NCBI GenBank assembly: GCA_910587595.1
Contig: CAJULQ010000006.1
Coordinates: forward strand, 3,599 to 67,598
Direction: 5' to 3'
DNA: 64,000 bases
Source: an uncultured Christensenellaceae bacterium
GTDB taxonomy: Bacteria; Bacillota; Clostridia; Christensenellales; Pumilibacteraceae
Position 1 is the first letter of the stretch; each line of letters starts with the position of its first letter. Of the stretch, positions 24,401 to 31,787 are shown piece after piece. A model generated the notes under the pieces. The model saw nothing but the letters and a program-made list of their open reading frames with translations. It was not told where the DNA came from and did no database searches. The position numbers and the translations under genes are program-made.

Positions 24401-27207
24401 GCAAGCGACGTTGTATACAGCGTGTCCTTTTTCGCATACTTCGTGTTGTCCCGCGCGTATTTTTCATAGTCGTATTCCTCTGCTTTTACCACCTTGCCGT
24501 TTTCTTCCGCCAAGTATAAGTTGCAGTTGCCGTTCGCATCGAACTGGTACTGCTCCGCGCGCGGCGCGCCCGCCGTTTCGCGCACCGTGGTTTGGTTGAC
24601 GCCGTATTCTATTTGCAACGCCGACAGCGTTACGTTTCCGACCGTTACCGAACCGTGCGCAATACCGTTTGTCGTGCTCGTTTGCGTAAGCGACGCAAGC
24701 CGCGTGCCTTTATACCCCAACACCGTTTTCACTTTTTCGGACGATTGCACTTGCGTGAACAGCGACGCGGTTGCCGTGAACGTTACCGTTTTGCCGTCGG
24801 CATACGTAATTTTTTGCAAATTGCCGTTTGCATCGTAGCCAAGCGCGGTACGTTTGCCGCGCACGTCGGTAACCGCCGACAGTCGCCCTTTGCCGTTGTA
24901 GGTAAACGTTATGGCATGCTCTTGGTTGTCGTATATGCTTACGATCCGATTTTTTTTGTCGCGCTCGATCATGACCGCGTTTTGGTAACTGTCCGCAATC
25001 GCAACCAAATCGCCCTTTTCGTTGTACCCTTTTACGATCGTACCGTTGGTAAGATAGTTTACGGGCGTACTGTTTTTGCGCAACTTAAGTTCGTCTCTTC
25101 TGTTGATGTATTCTCTATAATACTGTTTCAGCTGCTTAATATTTTTATCGGTTTTGTTGCGCATGTACTTCATTTGCGAGTCAATAGCCTCGTTTTTCGG
25201 AGTTTGCAAATGCATGCCCAACAAACTATACGATTCCGACTCCGTCATAATATAGCAACGATTTGTGTAGGAAAGAAACCTATCAAACAATACTTTATTG
25301 GCATAAAAGTATTTTAAGTAGTAACGGATCGTCCCCTCACAAGTGGTGGAAACATACTCATCGAACATATTTTCATAAGCTTCTATCTGTTCTTCGAGTT
25401 GCTTGATCTCGTTTTGCCGTTGCTCGAAAAGTTCTACGTTTTCCACGCCTTCGAGTTTGGTAGACGCTTTCCAACCCGTGTCGGACAATTCTTCTTTGAA
25501 CACTTTATTGCCGTCCTCATCCGTAAGCGTGCCGTCCGTTTGCACCGTTACGCTCTTTTTATCCACCGCAACTTTGTTGTTGCTTTCATTCAACCGATAG
25601 TAATTCTCCGTAAAACCGTGTTGCATTCCGTAAACGTCGGTATATACGTAGTTGGCGTCTATCGCATCATCCGAATTTTTTTGGAGCCGTTCATGTAGAT
25701 TGAGACGAAACCCGTTGCCGCAATTGAAATTTTCGGCGCTTGCTTTATGCACCAACGTAATTCCGTACGGCACAGTCAACCCGTCGCCCGACGATAGCGC
25801 CGCCTCGGCGTTCAACTCGCCCGTCGGCACGTCGAAAATGCCCCCTACCGTTTCGGAAAGCGCAAATTTACGCGTGCAAGGCTTGCTCTTTTCGTTGGTC
25901 AAATACTCTACTTCAAACACGGGCGGCACGGCGCTCATAGAAAAAACAAACGCAGTGGAAATCGGTTCCAACCAAAACGAAAAATCGTTGTTCGTATTCT
26001 TAAACCGTGAAGTCAAATTGATTGTCAGCTTACCGCTTGCGGTGTTATAATAAGTGCGTTGGTTGTCTATATACAGATAGCCGCTGTTCGACAGCGTAGG
26101 AGAAAGTAGCAGTTTTACACTTGATATACGGTTATTCAACGTTTTGAGATAACTGCGTTTTACCGTTATCTGCGTACGATATTCCATGCCATTGGAACTG
26201 TTTACGCGGATTACATCCTCGCTTGTATCGTACCAACTGCTGTAGCTCGAATAACTCGAACCTATGCGATAGCGGTATTGCGTTCGCTTGGTGATAAGCG
26301 GCGAAGTGTCGGTCACGATCTGCGGATCTATGGTGACCGGCAACGCGCGCTCGTCGGCGTTTATCCATTCGGCGTTGGCCACCACGGCAAAAGCGTAGCC
26401 GTCGGCGCTCGTCGGATCGAGTTCGTAAAACACTTCGTCGCTCGTTGCGCCGTTGGCGTCGAACATATACGGCGCGGGTATGACAAATTCCGTTTTTTCG
26501 TCCGAGTACAACTCGATTTGCGTGTTGTCTTCCGACAGACGCATTTGGAGGCCTTTGGTGTCGAGCGCGAACACATAGCGGTATTCGTCGCTTTTTTCCT
26601 TGACGATAATGTTTTCTTTAACGCCGTTGCCGTGCAAGCAATATTCTATATCCGTTTGCGTTTCGGCGTTTTCATACACCGCGCGGCTCAACGTGTAACT
26701 TTTTGCTTGGTCAGCTTTGTTTTCCACTTGCAACACCGAAGTTACCGCCGGCGCGCTTTGCGCCGAAAGCGCGCAAGGCATGGCCGCGCTTTGCTTTCCG
26801 AGAAAGGTCCACGCGATCTCTTTATCCTTTTTTTGCACCTTTACCGATTTTTTCACGTGCGCTTTGGCGATTTCGGTTTTGCACGCGCCCGCTTTGGTAA
26901 CATACACGTCGCCCTTGTCTTCGAGCGTATTGTCTATTCGTTTCCATGCTTTTTCTTGCTCGTCGAAAAAGTTTACGGGCGCGGCGCTTATCACGCTTTT
27001 TGCCGTACCGTTGTTATAATAAAATAACCGCGACTTTTCGTCCGTTTGCGTTTCGTCCTCAAACCGTATGGCGGGATCTTCATATGGCTCCGCCTCTTGC
27101 ATTTGCGATAGGTTTGCCGCGTTTGCTTGCAACGCGTCCGCGCTTTGCTCGATGGCCGCGTCCATGGCGGCATCAATGCTTTTGTCTTTCATTTTGATAA
27201 TTCCCAT
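21403..27207 (-). CDS. RHS/YD-repeat polymorphic toxin with zincin-like C-terminal tip
   Basis: A 1934-residue protein. The N-terminus (about 1-480) has no signal peptide and includes a DNRLRE-like beta-domain. A charged helical insertion follows (about 640-790), then many YD repeats that build the RHS shell, and the conserved core RYRGYYYDTETGLYFLKTRYY (about 1650-1683). After LYAYCANNPIMAIDPQGT comes a variable tip with a hydrophobic stretch. The tip has HEWGH at 1850-1854 and Glu1894 in RPWEITADIFGG. This arrangement matches gluzincin metallopeptidases (two His plus a downstream Glu binding zinc). Residues about 1361-1416 are a Pro/Ala-rich insert encoded by the genomic repeat family. AAGGAG lies 11 bases before ATG 27207. 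Export route unknown. Confidence 0.9.
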   Translation of the reverse strand: MGIIKMKDKSIDAAMDAAIEQSADALQANAANLSQMQEAEPYEDPAIRFEDETQTDEKSRLFYYNNGTAKSVISAAPVNFFDEQEKAWKRIDNTLEDKGDVYVTKAGACKTEIAKAHVKKSVKVQKKDKEIAWTFLGKQSAAMPCALSAQSAPAVTSVLQVENKADQAKSYTLSRAVYENAETQTDIEYCLHGNGVKENIIVKEKSDEYRYVFALDTKGLQMRLSEDNTQIELYSDEKTEFVIPAPYMFDANGATSDEVFYELDPTSADGYAFAVVANAEWINADERALPVTIDPQIVTDTSPLITKRTQYRYRIGSSYSSYSSWYDTSEDVIRVNSSNGMEYRTQITVKRSYLKTLNNRISSVKLLLSPTLSNSGYLYIDNQRTYYNTASGKLTINLTSRFKNTNNDFSFWLEPISTAFVFSMSAVPPVFEVEYLTNEKSKPCTRKFALSETVGGIFDVPTGELNAEAALSSGDGLTVPYGITLVHKASAENFNCGNGFRLNLHERLQKNSDDAIDANYVYTDVYGMQHGFTENYYRLNESNNKVAVDKKSVTVQTDGTLTDEDGNKVFKEELSDTGWKASTKLEGVENVELFEQRQNEIKQLEEQIEAYENMFDEYVSTTCEGTIRYYLKYFYANKVLFDRFLSYTNRCYIMTESESYSLLGMHLQTPKNEAIDSQMKYMRNKTDKNIKQLKQYYREYINRRDELKLRKNSTPVNYLTNGTIVKGYNEKGDLVAIADSYQNAVMIERDKKNRIVSIYDNQEHAITFTYNGKGRLSAVTDVRGKRTALGYDANGNLQKITYADGKTVTFTATASLFTQVQSSEKVKTVLGYKGTRLASLTQTSTTNGIAHGSVTVGNVTLSALQIEYGVNQTTVRETAGAPRAEQYQFDANGNCNLYLAEENGKVVKAEEYDYEKYARDNTKYAKKDTLYTTSLAQYSFVADEYENVTLNAFNNPTQRATGWKTIYKDEATDNQTKQRTSTEYVYDDNHCVIEERTRTETQKNSATEVVTAVTKYSYNAQGSVVRVENYIEGEELSEGKAIEETVYDQKGRVVKSFAYNSLDSSSKLYKESEYDENGKPIAEKDQTGENKTTLEYVDNTNIVRSKTLPNGSTFAYGYNESDVVTAITQSTAEGEENSTQTAYTCGAVTQVQSGNNTVRYAYDGKRRKTAVELNGTQYMRYTYADNVSDGGKTVNNVTAKLCNNDTVETTTDMQGNVLRIRYNGTPQVTAVYDEIGKVKTRTDGVTNVTATYTYDKLDRVTGITGGEIGETYVYDEYGNTASKRITVNGKQTEYVYAYKNNAAKDLESVTVGDICVSPATDMLGRATGKTITVNGVKIAEEHISYRKAGDHATEMPSTLRFGHRIPSAAPATAPVISATAPATANVSSTGAERSVIPSAAPTAAPVIPSAAEEPQTQFVYTDSIKYTYDACGNISAVHENGKLAARYEYDALQRLTREDNKQLGKTTLYAYDNNGNILCKREFAFTLQERARLEERESTDMHYAYQGDRLLGYGNETFAYDMLGNPTVYRGKTCAWEKGRQLKSYNNVTFAYDGQGRRTTKGNITYTYDHSGNLLAQSNGLQFIHDHSGVAGVVYNDAEYFYRKNVQGDIVGIVDKSGKNMVKYVYDAWGNHAVEVLDSACAELSQLNPYRYRGYYYDTETGLYFLKTRYYDPEVGRFITIDGLPMLSAKTLNGLNLYAYCANNPIMAIDPQGTSFWSWVKKAWSNVKSVAIKAGKLVAGAALMAGGLAFTWATLPLAMGLRGAGFLTQAGASMFMYGGFMAASVFNSEVNANMQAIGWNPFNTDIDAVLDAGRVSFYKGVPVIRANVERSGTFLAIVLQRNTVENTLRHEWGHTIQQGIVGPLRFLTTIAITSSAQLGKNKWPDNLYYERPWEITADIFGGATRLHDQHDINVGWGYLATVTFAWLFSYFFLC
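22161..22346. repeat. 186-bp exact direct repeat of the RHS core (full-length copy)
   Basis: Partner of 20462-20647. It covers the conserved junction between shell and tip, so homologous recombination here would swap tips. Confidence 0.9.
22960..23133. repeat. genomic repeat embedded in frame inside the RHS gene
   Basis: Contains CCTCGGCTGCGCTCGGAATGAC, several further GCTCGGAATGAC units, and a 29-base block (23105-23133) identical to 19138-19166 of repeat copy b. It is read through without a stop and encodes a PSAAPATAPVISATAP-type low-complexity insert of about 55 residues between two ordinary YD-repeat segments. Confidence 0.85.
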
Positions 27208-27269
27208 GATTTTCTTTTCTCCTTATACTTTTTGTTTTTTATATTTTCAAGGCAATCCCCTATGAAAAT

Positions 27270-27779
27270 TTATTGATACAACAGCAATGCGTCTTGTAGC
27301 GGTTTACGCGGCGCGCCCTTTTCTTCTCGGCCGCTTTTGTGCCCCACCGCTATCACCGCCATAAGATCGTAGCGGTTATTTATGCGCAACAGTTTTTTTA
27401 CCGCCCCGTCGCGGTTGAGTATTTCGCCTATCCAACACGCACCTAGCCCCAGCGCCTCCGCCGCAAGCAACATGTTTTGTATGCACGCGCCGATCGCTTG
27501 GCAATCTTTTATGTAGTGGTAGCTTTCGCACTTATCCATAAACACGCAAATAAGGCAGTCGGCGCGGCTTACAAAGTTTTCGTACACCGTGCACGCCGCT
27601 ATTTTTCGGAGCAGTTCTTTGTCTTGGTGCACCGCGGCAAAACGCCAAGGCTGTCCGTTTTTGCCGCTGGGCGCCATTGTGCCCGCCGCCATGATCTTTT
27701 CCACGTCTTCCTTTTCCACCCGCGCGTTTTCGTAAGCGCGCACCGACGTTCTGTTTTTGATAGCCGCCATCACTTCCAT
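27270..27779 (-). CDS. nitroreductase-family flavoprotein
   Basis: A 169-residue FMN-dependent nitroreductase-fold protein. Seen: NRTSVRAYENARV near residue 8 (the NRRSxR-type start), APSGKNGQPWRF near 36, the long helix IGACIQNMLLAAEALGLGACWIG near 95-117, and a C-terminal GHK. Short members of this family oxidise or reduce small substrates as NAD(P)H:FMN enzymes. It starts four bases after the preceding gene and is the last gene of the ACP operon, so a tailoring redox role there is plausible but inferred. Confidence 0.85.
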   Translation of the reverse strand: MEVMAAIKNRTSVRAYENARVEKEDVEKIMAAGTMAPSGKNGQPWRFAAVHQDKELLRKIAACTVYENFVSRADCLICVFMDKCESYHYIKDCQAIGACIQNMLLAAEALGLGACWIGEILNRDGAVKKLLRINNRYDLMAVIAVGHKSGREEKGAPRKPLQDALLLYQ

Positions 27780-27783
27780 GTTT

Positions 27784-28335
27784 TCAATCCCTCAGCGTTA
27801 AACCGCATATATTGACAAACTCGTTGTCCGGCAACAATACCGCCGCGAGTTTTTCGCCCTTTGCGAGCGGCACGCAGTGCGCCCACACCGCGCCGCGCAT
27901 GTCTATTCCGTCTCTCGGATAGAAAAATTCCAATACCTTTTCGCCGCACGGCTCGTTTTTGCGCAGATCGGTCCACCCTCTATGCGAATATTCCACAAAC
28001 ACCCACAAATGGTCTTTGAAACCGAGTGTTACTTCTTCCGTCCGTCCGCTCTCGTATTCCAATCGTATGGGTTCTATAAACAACCCGTACACGGCAAAAT
28101 AGGCAATGGCAAGTTCGGCGACGCCCGCGCCGTTTTCCACTTTTATGCGCTGCCCCTTGCATCGGATTGTGTCGTTGCCGCGCTTGGGCGGTAAAAACGA
28201 ATAGCCGCTCCCCTCTATTTTGCCGTCCGTCAAATATTTTTCATGGAACACCGCGCGTTCGATCCCTTCCGTGCCGTCGTTCCCGTCGGTGATCCACTTG
28301 GCGTTGCAATACGCGGAAATGTTTATATATCTCAT
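27784..28335 (-). CDS. hypothetical protein of the ACP operon
   Basis: A 183-residue protein starting at ATG 28335, which overlaps the stop of the BtrH_N-like gene (ATGA). A longer frame to 28674 is rejected because it lies inside that gene. The sequence is mixed alpha/beta with LWVFVEYSHRGW and LEFFYPRDGIDM segments; no signal or membrane span. No family recognised. The tight coupling means its product is probably needed in step with the BtrH_N-like protein. Confidence 0.7.
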   Translation of the reverse strand: MRYINISAYCNAKWITDGNDGTEGIERAVFHEKYLTDGKIEGSGYSFLPPKRGNDTIRCKGQRIKVENGAGVAELAIAYFAVYGLFIEPIRLEYESGRTEEVTLGFKDHLWVFVEYSHRGWTDLRKNEPCGEKVLEFFYPRDGIDMRGAVWAHCVPLAKGEKLAAVLLPDNEFVNICGLTLRD

Positions 28336-29267
28336 AGATGGCGCACCGCCTTTTCGAAATGGGCCGCTTGCTCTTTCATAACGCGCAGTTTGTCTTCCAC
28401 GGCTTTGGAGCGGTAAAGCTCGGTGCACTTGAGATGATTTATTTTCATTGCCACGCCTTGCATGAAAAAGGCGCACTGCCATACTTTTTCGAGCGGCGCC
28501 GTTATCTCTTTTGCGGCGCCGTACTGCTCGTATTGCAACATGCGCGCGCGCAAATACCGCGCCAAATGTATGCTTGTATCCACTGTTCTTGCCATGTCGG
28601 CAACGTCCGTTTCGCGTAATACTTCGTATAATTGCAAATAGTCGCCGAGTTGCACGCGGTGCAACGGTTCGCACAGTTTGTTTATCAGTTCGCGCCGCCG
28701 CGCAAACGTTATCTTATTTTCGCACCTTAATAGCTGTTCTACCGACCATGTATAATGCACGCAATGCTCGCAAAACCCTTGATACGCTTGCGCAACGTAA
28801 TCGAACGGCACTTGCCGCGGACAAAAATCCAACCCCGACGCAAACGAATGTTCTATTAAAGAAAAAGTTTTCTCGCCGAGGTCGTAGCCGAACACAAGCA
28901 CGAAATGCGCGCCGTGCTCGTTTTGAAACTCCGAACGGTACGGAATATAGTAGTTGTCTTGCCCCACGATAACGGGACGGTTGCGCCCGATACACTGCGT
29001 GAGAAAAGGCACAATATCTTGCGCGTTGCTCTTTTGCGTGCGCACACCGGTAAGCTCTTCGAACTCGTTCTCGTCGAGCACGTTTTTGGCGCGGTGCGAA
29101 TAATCGCCTTTTGCGTTGCCCGTTCGAAACTCCGTGGTAAAATCGAATATAGAATATTCGGCGGGCACGCCGAAATAGCTCAACCCCGCCATCAACTGAT
29201 GATAGTAACACGTTCTGAACCAACAGTCGTTAAACGTTGTTATTCCTTTCAAAACTTTTTTTTGCAT
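28332..29267 (-). CDS. BtrH_N-like acyltransferase/peptidase-fold protein
   Basis: A 311-residue protein. The N-terminal half matches the pattern of the butirosin BtrH N-terminal domain: Cys15/Cys20 (CWFRTCYYHQLM), YFGVPAEYSIFDF, then VIVGQDNYYIPY near 99-110 and HGAHFVLVFGYD with His121. In butirosin synthesis, BtrH moves an ACP-bound acyl group onto the antibiotic (established); the Cys and His would be catalytic. Here the gene overlaps ACP2 by 19 bp and follows the ligase. Transfer of an ACP-bound acyl or aminoacyl group is inferred; the acceptor is unknown. The first codons contain an A8 run. Confidence 0.7.
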   Translation of the reverse strand: MQKKVLKGITTFNDCWFRTCYYHQLMAGLSYFGVPAEYSIFDFTTEFRTGNAKGDYSHRAKNVLDENEFEELTGVRTQKSNAQDIVPFLTQCIGRNRPVIVGQDNYYIPYRSEFQNEHGAHFVLVFGYDLGEKTFSLIEHSFASGLDFCPRQVPFDYVAQAYQGFCEHCVHYTWSVEQLLRCENKITFARRRELINKLCEPLHRVQLGDYLQLYEVLRETDVADMARTVDTSIHLARYLRARMLQYEQYGAAKEITAPLEKVWQCAFFMQGVAMKINHLKCTELYRSKAVEDKLRVMKEQAAHFEKAVRHL

Positions 29268-29485
29268 TTTTCTTCCACCGCACGGATCACGTCGCCCGCC
29301 GTGATCCATTCCGACACGGCAAGCTCGTCGGGCTCGAACTCTATGTCGTATTCGCGTTCGAGTTCCACGATTGCGCCCACAAATGACAGACTGTCTAAAC
29401 TCAACGTTTTCAGTTCGCTCTCTTGTGAGATCTCTTCGGGCAGAGCGCATGCGTTTTGCAATATCGCCGTTATTTTTTCTTTCAT
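29249..29485 (-). CDS. acyl carrier protein 2
   Basis: A 78-residue acidic four-helix carrier with the phosphopantetheine site at Ser32 (SLDSLSF). It starts within the ligase stop (ATGA). The end, CKKKF-stop, is encoded by TGC AAA AAA AAG TTT TGA: the A AAA AAG run is a classic -1 frameshift heptamer, and the -1 frame is exactly that of the overlapping BtrH_N-like gene. It is distinct from the housekeeping ACP at 49807. Confidence 0.9.
   Translation of the reverse strand: MKEKITAILQNACALPEEISQESELKTLSLDSLSFVGAIVELEREYDIEFEPDELAVSEWITAGDVIRAVEEKCKKKF
29256..29263 (-). promoter_or_regulatory. A8 slippery run in the ACP2/BtrH-like overlap
   Basis: Eight A on the minus strand. In the ACP2 frame it reads AAA AAA AAG; a -1 slip continues GTT TTG AAA GGA in the downstream frame. 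A purine-rich GGTGGAAG lies upstream, the position a stimulatory Shine-Dalgarno occupies in dnaX. Function inferred. Confidence 0.4.
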
Positions 29486-30735
29486 ATTCGCACCTTCTTG
29501 CCGCTCGGCGTGCGCGCCAACGTTTGCACGCGTTCTATCGTAGCGGGCACTATATTGGGGTTTAATTGTTGCAACAAAAATTTGCGCAATTCATTCGGCC
29601 CGATCGTCCCCTCGTATTGCAAACGGATGATCGTTCCGTTCTCGCTTTCTCGCCCGTTTACAACACAGTCGCGCACGCCCGCATGACGGCACGCCGCCGC
29701 CTCTATTTCTTCGGGATACACGTTGATACCGCCGCGAATGATCATATCGTCTGTTCTGCCGTCGATGTATAGGTAGCCGTCGGGGTCGAAATGCGCGCGG
29801 TCGCCGGTATGCAGCCAACCGTCTTGCACCTTGGCGCGCGTCCTTTCTTCGTCGCCCAAATACCCTTTCATAACGCAAGGCGACTTTACGAGCAACTCGC
29901 CGTCTTGCAATCTTACTTGCACGTTGCCAATGGTTTTGCCCACGCTGTGCGGGCGGACACGAAATTCGTGCGGCAACAGAGCGCTCACGCGCGGGCTGTG
30001 CTCGGTAAGGCCGTACACGTTATAAAAACGGGTGTGCGGAAACGCCGCGGCTATCTCGCGCGCTGCTTGCTCGCGCAATATTTCCCCGCTCAGCGCCGCG
30101 ATCTTTACGGGAAATTCGTCCGCCGTTCGCGCGCGCGCCAAAGCGCGATACAGCGTGGGCGTGCCGCATAAAACGTGGATATCGTTTGCCGCGCAATAGG
30201 CGATCAACCGCTTGGGCATGAATGCCTCTTCGTAAAAATGCACCGTTACGCCGCAACAGAGGGCGCACAGCAGCTCGCCCACCAAAACGGCGACGTGCAC
30301 GAGCGGCCTTGCAATGCAAATTTTTTTGCATTCTTCCAACCGAAAATACGAGCGAATATATTCCAAATTCGTGCAAATATTTTCATGCGTGAGCATAACG
30401 CCCTTGGGCTTGCCGGTGGTACCGCTCGTAAACATGACAAACGCCAGATCGGTTGTATCGGCGCGATTTTCTTGCACGAATTTTTGTATCGCCGCGCACG
30501 TTGTATCGCCGTATTCTTTGGTGATGGGCACGGCCGCGTCGCCCTCGGCAATGCACCGCAAAATAGCCAAAGCTTGCTCTTCCCGCGTGTTCCCCTCGCA
30601 CAAACGCAGTTTTTGTTTGCCGCGCGGCAAACATTCCAAATGCAATATATCCGCATAGGTGATCTGCGAGCGCGCAAACGCCACTCTATCCGCAAACGGT
30701 TGCATTCGGGACTTGAGATATTGCCACAGCGTCAT
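29482..30735 (-). CDS. adenylate-forming acyl/aminoacyl ligase
   Basis: A 417-residue member of the ANL superfamily, shorter than the usual about 500 because the N-terminal subdomain is reduced. Seen: A3 TSGTTGKPKG (103-112), YNVYGLTEHS (A5), GWLHTGDRAHFDPDGYLY (A7), RTDDMIIRGG (A8), and the catalytic lysine in TPSGKK at the end (A10). It should activate a carboxylate as AMP ester and load it on a carrier. Because it sits between two ACP genes with 4-bp overlaps on both sides, loading those ACPs is the natural inference. Substrate unknown. ATG 30735 overlaps the ACP1 stop; the longer frame to 30876 is rejected. Confidence 0.9.
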   Translation of the reverse strand: MTLWQYLKSRMQPFADRVAFARSQITYADILHLECLPRGKQKLRLCEGNTREEQALAILRCIAEGDAAVPITKEYGDTTCAAIQKFVQENRADTTDLAFVMFTSGTTGKPKGVMLTHENICTNLEYIRSYFRLEECKKICIARPLVHVAVLVGELLCALCCGVTVHFYEEAFMPKRLIAYCAANDIHVLCGTPTLYRALARARTADEFPVKIAALSGEILREQAAREIAAAFPHTRFYNVYGLTEHSPRVSALLPHEFRVRPHSVGKTIGNVQVRLQDGELLVKSPCVMKGYLGDEERTRAKVQDGWLHTGDRAHFDPDGYLYIDGRTDDMIIRGGINVYPEEIEAAACRHAGVRDCVVNGRESENGTIIRLQYEGTIGPNELRKFLLQQLNPNIVPATIERVQTLARTPSGKKVRI

Positions 30736-30965
30736 ACGTGCTGCTCCGCTATGCGCACAAGGTCGGCAAGCGTTTGCAGATCGGCGGGGTCTAATTGGGT
30801 TTCGGTGAAAACAACGGCAAACCGTTCTTCCATCTCTGCGATCACTGCCACCAGCGAAAGACTGTCGAGGCCGCACTCTTTCAAAGTATCCGTTTCGTTC
30901 AGTTCCGCGCCCGTTACTTCAAATGCGATCTGCACGATCTGTCGGGCTATTTCTTTGCTCGTCAT
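30732..30965 (-). CDS. acyl carrier protein 1
   Basis: A 77-residue carrier with GLDSLS and the phosphopantetheine Ser at 35. ATG 30965 overlaps the stop of the gene before it (ATGA); an upstream in-frame start at 31025 is rejected. It precedes the ligase with another 4-bp overlap, so stoichiometric synthesis with the ligase is likely. Confidence 0.9.
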   Translation of the reverse strand: MTSKEIARQIVQIAFEVTGAELNETDTLKECGLDSLSLVAVIAEMEERFAVVFTETQLDPADLQTLADLVRIAEQHV

Positions 30966-31786
30966 TGGTTCAACATCTCCATGGCTCTTTTTTCCGCCGC
31001 GATAACGTCTTGCATTTTTTCGCACAGCTCGGCATGCGCTTTGCTTTTATCCGTCTTTTCCCCTTTCTTTTCTTTCAGTTGCCGCATTCGTATGTCGAAA
31101 AACACTTTGTCAAGCAGTTCGATCTCCTCGCAGAGCGCTTGCGCGACTTGTCGGTTGTTTTCGAAAAATACGGCCATGCGCTTGCGCGTGACACGCAATA
31201 CGCCGATCGCCCATTCCAAATTGTTTAACCCGAACGGAAATTTGTCTACCGTGCAATTTTGCGTCGCAAACGCATCGGTTACGCCGTCGGGCACGTCCGC
31301 CGTTACGTCTTGCGCCACATACAAACACAGCGCGCCGTCGAACACTTCTTTGAACCGTTCTGCGGTGAATATTCCGTTAGAGAGCGGGTATTCGTTTATC
31401 CACTCCAAATCTCCGTTTACGCACACATAATGGTCTTCGCGCCAAGATGCGCGCTTAAAACGGGTAAAAAACGCCGTGTTCACGCGCATAAGACAAAGCG
31501 TATCGTCGGACGCGCTACGCAAAATTTCCATGGCGTCGGCGGCCGAACAAGGGCGATATGTATGCGTTACCATGCCGTTTTCTTCCGCCACTTCTTGCAA
31601 TCTCGGCAAATACCCGTAATATTGATAGGTTGCGCCGCGGGAAAAATCGCCGAACACTTGCGCAAGACTTACAAACGCACTGCCGTATAATTTTTTTATA
31701 TCGGTAAACCGCGAAAGCCACGATATAAAATATTTTTCCACGCACGACAGCCCCGGCGCGTCGGCCAATTCTTTTTTTAAGATCAT
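30962..31786 (-). CDS. second, divergent BtrH_N-like protein
   Basis: A 274-residue protein. It has the same spacing of a near-N-terminal Cys (Cys15) and a later DHYVCVNG with His119, preceded by DTLCLMRVNTAFF, as the BtrH_N-like protein at 28332-29267 (Cys20, His121). Overall identity looks low. The C-terminal third is charged and helical. GGAGG lies six bases before ATG 31786. It might be a second transferase or a thioesterase-like partner; it could also be an unrelated papain-like fold. It abuts the nucleotidyltransferase gene and overlaps ACP1. Confidence 0.5.
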   Translation of the reverse strand: MILKKELADAPGLSCVEKYFISWLSRFTDIKKLYGSAFVSLAQVFGDFSRGATYQYYGYLPRLQEVAEENGMVTHTYRPCSAADAMEILRSASDDTLCLMRVNTAFFTRFKRASWREDHYVCVNGDLEWINEYPLSNGIFTAERFKEVFDGALCLYVAQDVTADVPDGVTDAFATQNCTVDKFPFGLNNLEWAIGVLRVTRKRMAVFFENNRQVAQALCEEIELLDKVFFDIRMRQLKEKKGEKTDKSKAHAELCEKMQDVIAAEKRAMEMLNQ

Positions 31787-31787
31787 C

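Noticed and set aside
27217..27245. TTGAAA-17-TATAAG as a promoter for the RHS gene
   Set aside because: The -10 overlaps the AAGGAG ribosome site, so a transcript from it would lack the site. The gene may be read through from the ACP operon instead.
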